Shown here one piece after another: positions 61,350 to 64,000 of a DNA stretch of 64,000 nucleotides. A program made the position numbers and the translations under genes. The notes beneath the pieces were generated by a model that saw only the letters and a program-made list of their open reading frames with translations, did no database searches and was not told the DNA's origin. Each line of letters begins with the position of its first letter. The stretch's first letter is position 1. The DNA is from CBDFGQ01 sp965247295 (GTDB lineage: Bacteria > Chloroflexota > Dehalococcoidia > Lucifugimonadales > JAGWBF01): contig CBDFGQ010000007.1 of assembly GCA_965247295.1 (NCBI GenBank), positions 62,001-126,000 of the forward strand, read 5' to 3'.

Positions 61350-63128
61350 ATGAGCTCACAAAAGTATGATTTTGCCCTGGCTATCGGCGGCGAGGCCGGA
61401 CAGGGAATCGCGACCCCGGGCGATATCCTGGCCCGGCTTTTCGTCCGCCGCGGCCTTCACATTTACACCTACAATGCCTATCAATCGATCATCCGAGGTG
61501 GGCACATTTTCCTCCTTGTGCGGGTCAGCGACCAGCAGCTCTACAGCCACGGCGACAAGCTGGACCTGCTGTTGTGCTTGAACCAAGACACCATGGACCG
61601 TCACCTGGGCCTGATGGGACCGGGCGCCCGGGTCGTCTACAACAGTGACACCATAAAGCCGGGCGAATCCGGCGAGGGCGCTCAGTTGTGCCCACTCCCC
61701 ATCGGCGAGTTGACCCAAAGTCGGAACAGGCTGGTCCAGAACACGGTCGCGGTCGGCGCTGTTATGTCCCTGCTGGGGCTGGACTTCCAGGTCCTTGAGG
61801 ACAGCATGACGCTGCGGTTCGAGCGACAGGGCCAGGCGGTTGTGGATGAGAACGTAAGCGTGGCCCGCGCGGGCTTCGAGTATGCCAGGGCCAACTTCGA
61901 GCCTTATCAGGAGCCTGTCCCTACGGGCGCCAAACCGTTAGCGGTCTGGTCCGGGAATGAAGCACTGGCCATGGGTGGCGCCGCAGCGGGGGTAAAGTTC
62001 TACGCGGCCTATCCCATGAGCCCGGCGACGGGAGTACTCCACTGGATGGCCCAAAACGCCCGCAACCTGGGGATCATGGTCCGTCAGGTGGAGGACGAGA
62101 TCGCCGTGGCCAACATGGTCATCGGTGCGGCCCACGCGGGTTGCCGTGCTATGTGCGCCACCTCCGGCGGCGGTCTGGCGCTGATGAGCGAAGCGATAGG
62201 CAGCGCGGGGATGATGGAGATACCCGCCGTCTTTATCAACGTTCAGCGTGCCGGCCCCTCCACCGGTGTGCCCACCAAGACGGAGCAGGGGGACTTGTGG
62301 CAGGTACTCGGGGCCAGCCAGGGGGATTACGAGCGGCTGATTGTCGCGCCGAGGGATGCCCTGGACGCTTTTAACACCATGCCGGAGCTGTTCAACCTGA
62401 CCGATAAGTGCCAGTGCCCGGGGATCGTTATATCGGACCTCCTGATCTCTGAGGGCAGGTTCAGCTTCGATCCCGACGACGCAAACATGCATCCAATGAT
62501 CGATCGGGGGAACTTGATCACAGAACCATCTGGGACCGACGGGTACATGCGTTACAAGGACACGGAAAGCGGGGTTTCTCCCCGTGCCGTGCCTGGGCTG
62601 GAAGGCTATGTGCATATCGTCGCCACGGACGAGCACGACGAGGACTCCAAGTTGATTAGCGACGAGTTCACTAACCCCCACAAGCGTCGTATGATGGTGG
62701 AGAAACGGGCCCGCAAGCTGGTGGGGGTGGCCAACGAGATCGCTCCTCCCCAGCTGGAAGGCCCTGAAGACGCCGAGGTAACCCTCGTCGGCTGGGGCTC
62801 CACCTACGGCGTCATCAAGGAGGCAGTGGAGCAACTGAAGTCCAAGGGCGTTATCGCCAACCAGCTTCCCATCAAGTGGATCGTCCCTTTCCACGGTGAA
62901 GCGGTAATGGACATCCTCTCCCGCTCCAAGCGGGCGATTATCGTTGAGAACAACTATTCCGGCCAGTTCTACCGTTACATGAGGAGCGAGACCGGGCTGA
63001 CCGTGGAAGGGCATATCCGCAAGTACGACGGGGAGCCCTTCATGCCCCACCACGTCGTCAACGGAGTCCTGGAGCTGCTGGCCGGAAAGACCCAGCGCTA
63101 CGTTCCATATCAGGAAGTTATGACATAG
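61350..63128 (+). CDS. korA: 2-oxoacid:ferredoxin oxidoreductase, fused gamma-alpha subunit (KorA-like)
   Basis: A 592-residue subunit. Residues 1 to about 185 are the gamma domain (IGGEAGQGIATPGDILARLF, then NAYQSIIRGGHIFLLVRVSD), followed by the alpha PYR-type domain (AVWSGNEALAMGGAAAGVKF, YPMSPATGVLHWMA) and the C-terminal transketolase-like part. With the beta subunit next, it forms a ThDP enzyme oxidising 2-oxoglutarate or another 2-oxoacid to its acyl-CoA and reducing ferredoxin. AAGGAG is 9 bases before the ATG. Substrate not decidable from sequence here. Confidence 0.93.
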   Translation: MSSQKYDFALAIGGEAGQGIATPGDILARLFVRRGLHIYTYNAYQSIIRGGHIFLLVRVSDQQLYSHGDKLDLLLCLNQDTMDRHLGLMGPGARVVYNSDTIKPGESGEGAQLCPLPIGELTQSRNRLVQNTVAVGAVMSLLGLDFQVLEDSMTLRFERQGQAVVDENVSVARAGFEYARANFEPYQEPVPTGAKPLAVWSGNEALAMGGAAAGVKFYAAYPMSPATGVLHWMAQNARNLGIMVRQVEDEIAVANMVIGAAHAGCRAMCATSGGGLALMSEAIGSAGMMEIPAVFINVQRAGPSTGVPTKTEQGDLWQVLGASQGDYERLIVAPRDALDAFNTMPELFNLTDKCQCPGIVISDLLISEGRFSFDPDDANMHPMIDRGNLITEPSGTDGYMRYKDTESGVSPRAVPGLEGYVHIVATDEHDEDSKLISDEFTNPHKRRMMVEKRARKLVGVANEIAPPQLEGPEDAEVTLVGWGSTYGVIKEAVEQLKSKGVIANQLPIKWIVPFHGEAVMDILSRSKRAIIVENNYSGQFYRYMRSETGLTVEGHIRKYDGEPFMPHHVVNGVLELLAGKTQRYVPYQEVMT

Positions 63129-63140
63129 AGGGGTGACGCA

Positions 63141-64000
63141 ATGGCAACCACCGTGGATATAGCTGAAGGCAAGCCTGTCGTTCAGTTGACCGCCAAGGAT
63201 TTCAAGGGGCAAGTCGAGCCGGACTGGTGCGCGGGGTGCGGCGACTTTGGGGTTCTGAACAGCCTTCAGAGGGCCTGCGCGGAGCTGGGGCTCAGGCCCC
63301 ACGAGATCCTTACCGTCAGCGGGATAGGCTGCTCCTCCAACTTCCCCGGATACTTTAACGCTTACGGGATGCATACCCTTCACGGCCGGGCACTGGCGGT
63401 GGCTACCGGGGCTAAAATGGGAAATCACGAACTGAACGTGATTGTGACTGGGGGAGATGGCGATGGCTACGGCATCGGGGGGAACCATTTCGCCCACACG
63501 GCACGGCGGAACGTTGATTTGACCTATATCGTCATGAACAACCAGATATACGGTCTGACCACCGGCCAGATATCTCCCACCAGCTCCCTGGGGATGCGGA
63601 CCAAGAGCACGCCCTTTGGGAGTGTGGAGATGCCGGTCAATCCCATCACCACGGCGATCATGAACGGGGCCACATTTGTGGCCCGAGCCTATAGCGGTGA
63701 CGTCCGGCATATGACGGAGCTCATGAAGAAGGCGATCCTGCACAAGGGTTTCGCTCTCATCGACATATTCAGTCCCTGCGTCACCTTCAACCATGACAAC
63801 AGCCACGCCTTCTTCAAGGAGCGGGTCAAAAAGCTCGAGGACGCGGGCCACGACACTAGTGACTGGAAGGCCGCCTGCGAGCAGGCTTTGGTGTGGGGGG
63901 ATACGATCTACACCGGGCTTTTCCTGCAGGTCGTAGACACACTGAGCCTCGGCAGGCGAGAGCCCGTTCTCAGCGAGGACGGTCCCCTGGCCCATCGGCC
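63141..64000 (+). CDS. korB: 2-oxoacid:ferredoxin oxidoreductase beta subunit (KorB-like), partial at window end
   Basis: Starts 12 bases after korA with GAGGGGTGACGCA upstream of ATG, and stays open to the last base (286 complete codons). It has PDWCAGCGDFGVLNSL (first cysteines of the 4Fe-4S cluster), SGIGCSSNFPGY, the ThDP motif TGGDGDGYGIGGNH...MNNQIYGLTTGQ, and the conserved DIFSPCVTFN. It binds ThDP and one iron-sulfur cluster. The very C-terminus lies outside the window. Confidence 0.95.
   Translation, partial: MATTVDIAEGKPVVQLTAKDFKGQVEPDWCAGCGDFGVLNSLQRACAELGLRPHEILTVSGIGCSSNFPGYFNAYGMHTLHGRALAVATGAKMGNHELNVIVTGGDGDGYGIGGNHFAHTARRNVDLTYIVMNNQIYGLTTGQISPTSSLGMRTKSTPFGSVEMPVNPITTAIMNGATFVARAYSGDVRHMTELMKKAILHKGFALIDIFSPCVTFNHDNSHAFFKERVKKLEDAGHDTSDWKAACEQALVWGDTIYTGLFLQVVDTLSLGRREPVLSEDGPLAHR

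Noticed and set aside
61938..63995. 685-codon open frame on the minus strand across korA and korB
   Set aside because: It is antisense to two confidently identified subunits and resembles no protein; long antisense frames are expected in GC-rich codon usage.

Overview
The window looks like a chromosomal segment of a GC-rich, free-living bacterium, most likely a Chloroflexota member related to Dehalococcoidia or the SAR202 group. This rests on gene content only: a cytosolic RdhA-like iron-sulfur protein, amidohydrolase-2 and luciferase-like oxidoreductase families, paired GMC oxidoreductases, DUF1800 and NHL proteins, a DUF5679 zinc ribbon, Thr/Pro-rich surface proteins, and dispersed intergenic repeats of the TCATTCTGA...GAAGAATCT kind. 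No rRNA or other phylogenetic marker was compared, so the placement is inference.

Layout. 0-7 kb: the end of an ABC ATPase, a small membrane protein, a panE-like reductase divergent from a ThDP enzyme, an RdhA-like protein, a pentapeptide-repeat/TIR fusion, a dockerin-like secreted protein and a hot-dog thioesterase. 7-12 kb: an argF-der-plsY-gpsA-lysE run from one promoter, the lysE copy being frameshifted. 12-17 kb (minus strand): hrcA-dnaJ-prmA-rsmE, a heat-shock/translation block without grpE or dnaK, preceded by a divergent CIRCE-like operator. 17-27 kb: an MBL-fold hydrolase, two surface proteins (one very large), then rho, a transaldolase-like gene, pyrG and tRNA-Lys. 27-48 kb: an accessory region of hydrolases and oxidoreductases (VOC, alpha/beta hydrolase, two GMC paralogues, P450, S58 peptidase, amidohydrolase, LLM flavin enzyme, amidase, DUF1800, tandem-duplicated NHL genes, phosphotriesterase-like, SDR, DUF1326/DUF2182, DUF5679, peroxiredoxin). 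48.9-50.3 kb: a complete IS5-type element with CTAG target duplication. 50-60 kb: a peptide-type ABC binding lipoprotein, a paired M28-like/M20-like operon with degenerate metal sites, and a large PKD/Ig/NHL lipoprotein. 60-64 kb: lpd and korAB (2-oxoacid:ferredoxin oxidoreductase), korB running off the end.

How the genes fit together. Core genes supply arginine, CTP and phosphatidic acid synthesis, ribosome maturation, termination and central oxidation. The accessory part reads as uptake and oxidative or hydrolytic breakdown of varied organic compounds, with several large cell-surface proteins. At least seven genes carry frame disruptions; these could be genuine decay or assembly error, and raw reads are needed to decide. 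I found no CRISPR array, rRNA operon, prophage or replication origin.
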